DNA of 64,000 nt, from contig OZ024666.1 of NCBI GenBank assembly GCA_964016415.1, positions 1,035,310 through 1,099,309 on the forward strand, read 5' to 3'. Below are positions 62,578 to 64,000 of the stretch, one piece after another. Positions within the stretch are counted from its first letter, which is position 1. Every line of letters begins with the position of its first letter. The notes below the pieces were generated by a model that was given only the letters and a program-made list of their open reading frames with translations, had not been told where the DNA came from and did no database searches. The DNA is from Erwinia sp. (GTDB lineage Bacteria > Pseudomonadota > Gammaproteobacteria > Enterobacterales > Enterobacteriaceae). Both the position numbers and the translations under genes were made by a program.

Positions 62578-63406
62578 TACCTGCCTGTTACAGGCGTTCA
62601 GCCGTGATAGTAATGTAGTAAGAGATGATCCTGATCTGCAGTTACCGGCGGGGCTGAGTGGCCATACGCGCCTGTTGCAGATTGAAGATCGCAAGTTTAT
62701 TATCAGGTCTCCTTTATCAGCCACACCAATGCCCGGGATAGACCGACGCAGAGAGTTCCGTTTGTTGCGCCATTTACACAACAGCGCGTGTGCCCCGGCG
62801 GCGTACTTGTATCAGCAGGGGGCCTTGTTGCTTGAGTGGCTCCCCGGGAGTGTGCTGTCAGATAAGCAGTTCAACGCACAAATGCCAGTGCTCAGTGACG
62901 CGCTGGCAAGCCTGCATCGCTACCCTTTGAGTGGTTATAACCTGTCACTGACTGCGCTACTGGAGCAATACTGGCTGCTGAGCGCGCCTTCCCGTCGCCA
63001 TTTCCGCTGGTTTCACGCCTGGCGTCGCTGTCTGCGACATGGAGAACCTCATCCACTCAGAGTGGGTTTATTGCATATGGATATTCAACCCGGCAATATC
63101 GTTATGGCACATGGCATGATGCGTTTTATTGACTGGGAGTATGCAGGTAATGGGGATATTGCCCTTGAACTTGCCGCAGTGATCGAGGCCAACAATATTT
63201 CATGTGAGGCGCGGCATCAGCTGGTTTCCTGCTATGCCGCAGCCCAGAATCTGCTGGTCAGTCGATTGCAGCAGCAAATTGAACGCTGGATCCCCTGGGT
63301 AAAATTATTATCCGCCTGTTGGTATGAGCTACGCTGGCAACAAGGGGGAGATGTATCAATGCGGACACTGGCTGATAAGGCCTGGGAACGATTAATCACT
63401 GTGTAA
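62564..63406 (+). CDS. thiK: ThiK thiamine kinase
   Basis: Salvage kinase making thiamine phosphate, of the aminoglycoside phosphotransferase-like fold. The catalytic loop is LLHMDIQPGNIVMAHG and the metal-binding part FIDWEYAGNGDIALELAAV. I choose TTG 62564, with GGGTAAAGG upstream, giving 280 residues (E. coli 274) and a 14-base overlap with lpoB; the frame extends to 62453 without family sequence. The N-terminal 40 residues are weakly conserved, so the start is uncertain. Confidence 0.85.
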   Translation: MSRNNTCLLQAFSRDSNVVRDDPDLQLPAGLSGHTRLLQIEDRKFIIRSPLSATPMPGIDRRREFRLLRHLHNSACAPAAYLYQQGALLLEWLPGSVLSDKQFNAQMPVLSDALASLHRYPLSGYNLSLTALLEQYWLLSAPSRRHFRWFHAWRRCLRHGEPHPLRVGLLHMDIQPGNIVMAHGMMRFIDWEYAGNGDIALELAAVIEANNISCEARHQLVSCYAAAQNLLVSRLQQQIERWIPWVKLLSACWYELRWQQGGDVSMRTLADKAWERLITV

Positions 63407-63418
63407 AGGGAGTCAATA

Positions 63419-64000
63419 ATGGGGCCGGTCATGTTGGATCTGCTCAGCTATGAGCTGGATGCAGAGGAACGCGAAATAATCAATCATCCCCTGGTGGGTG
63501 GAGTAATTCTGTTTACCCGTAATTACCATGACCCCGCGCAGTTGCTGGCACTGACAAAGCTTATTCGTCAGGCAGCACGGCAACCACTGATTATCGCGGT
63601 TGATCAGGAAGGGGGACGGGTACAGCGTTTCCGTGAAGGTTTTACTGCATTACCTGCCATGCAAGCATTCGCTGCCCTGAACAATGAGCAGACAGCAGCA
63701 CAATTGGCACTGGAGGCGGGGTGGCTGATGGCGGCAGAAATGATCGCCTGTGATATCGACATCAGTTTTGCTCCTGTACTGGATGTCGGACATGGCAGCG
63801 CCGCTATCGGAGAGCGCAGTTTTCATGACGATCCGCAGTCAGTATTGCGGCTTGCCCGCCAGTTTATTCATGGCATGCATGCTGCGGGTATGAAAGCAAC
63901 AGGCAAGCACTTTCCAGGACACGGTGCAGTCAGCGCCGATTCTCATAAAGAGACGCCCGTTGATAACCGTGATTTGCAAACCATCCGTTCTCATGACATG
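63419..64000 (+). CDS. nagZ: NagZ beta-N-acetylglucosaminidase, N-terminal part (cut by the window end)
   Basis: Cytoplasmic family 3 glycosidase that removes GlcNAc from anhydro-muropeptides during cell-wall recycling, producing inducers of AmpC beta-lactamase. ATG 63419 opens [55 protein letters not shown] and [20 protein letters not shown] (with the catalytic His-Asp loop) are conserved. 194 codons are visible and the frame is open to base 64000; the nucleophile Asp lies beyond. It follows thiK by 12 bases. Confidence 0.95.
   Translation, partial: MGPVMLDLLSYELDAEEREIINHPLVGGVILFTRNYHDPAQLLALTKLIRQAARQPLIIAVDQEGGRVQRFREGFTALPAMQAFAALNNEQTAAQLALEAGWLMAAEMIACDIDISFAPVLDVGHGSAAIGERSFHDDPQSVLRLARQFIHGMHAAGMKATGKHFPGHGAVSADSHKETPVDNRDLQTIRSHDM

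Overview
The window is chromosomal DNA from an enteric gamma-proteobacterium (order Enterobacterales). Gene order follows two Escherichia coli neighbourhoods closely. The first is yecF-uvrY-uvrC-pgsA-tRNA-Cys-tRNA-Leu. The second is the long run clsC-opgC-opgGH-msyB-lpxL ... flg cluster-rne-rluC-rpmF-plsX-fab-acpP-pabC-mltG-tmk-holB-ptsG-hinT-lpoB-thiK-nagZ. Moderate base composition and missing E. coli neighbours (glyW, ymdB, csg genes, mdtG, mviM, ycfL) suggest a relative such as Erwiniaceae, but I cannot fix the genus. I see no phage, insertion sequence, CRISPR array or rRNA.

Layout. 1-2.7 kb: yccJ start, the cycA permease, a GlpM-family protein and a broken yecF, all on the minus strand. 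3-9.1 kb: uvrY-uvrC (overlapping), pgsA, a frameshifted katG behind a duplicated 24-bp promoter repeat, a small ORF, then tRNA-Cys and tRNA-Leu. 9.2-13.1 kb: a block foreign to the E. coli order, with yqiJ, a yqiK flotillin gene carrying two nonsense codons, and a LacI-type repressor without an obvious target operon. 13.1-14 kb: AT-rich DNA with two unannotated small membrane-protein ORFs in tandem. 14.1-30.2 kb: clsC (two nonsense codons), osmoregulated periplasmic glucan genes opgC/opgGH, msyB, lpxL, an old-yellow-enzyme oxidoreductase, trhO, yceIJ, bssS, dinI, pyrC, rimJ, yceH. 30.2-43.3 kb: murJ and the flagellar flgNMA / flgBCDEFGHIJKL cluster. 43.6-64 kb: RNase E, rluC, maf, ribosomal protein L32, the fatty-acid synthesis cluster, chorismate/peptidoglycan/DNA housekeeping genes, the glucose PTS transporter with readable CRP/Mlc/SgrS control sites, and the lpoB-thiK-nagZ group.

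The main theme is recent gene decay. Seven genes (yecF, katG, yqiK, clsC, flgN, flgA, flgJ) are interrupted by one or two isolated lesions while the reading frame beyond each lesion still encodes the expected family sequence to its normal end. Five are pure in-frame nonsense changes using all three stop codons, which argues against both codon reassignment and homopolymer sequencing error. Three hits fall in the flagellar cluster (secretion chaperone FlgN, P-ring chaperone FlgA, muramidase end of FlgJ), while structural genes and two near-consensus sigma-28 promoters remain. Motility is therefore probably impaired or newly lost. Essential genes (murJ, rne, fab/acp, tmk, holB, pgsA) are all intact. 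I did not find a clearly new multi-gene system; the most novel candidates are the tandem small membrane ORFs at 13.6-13.95 kb.
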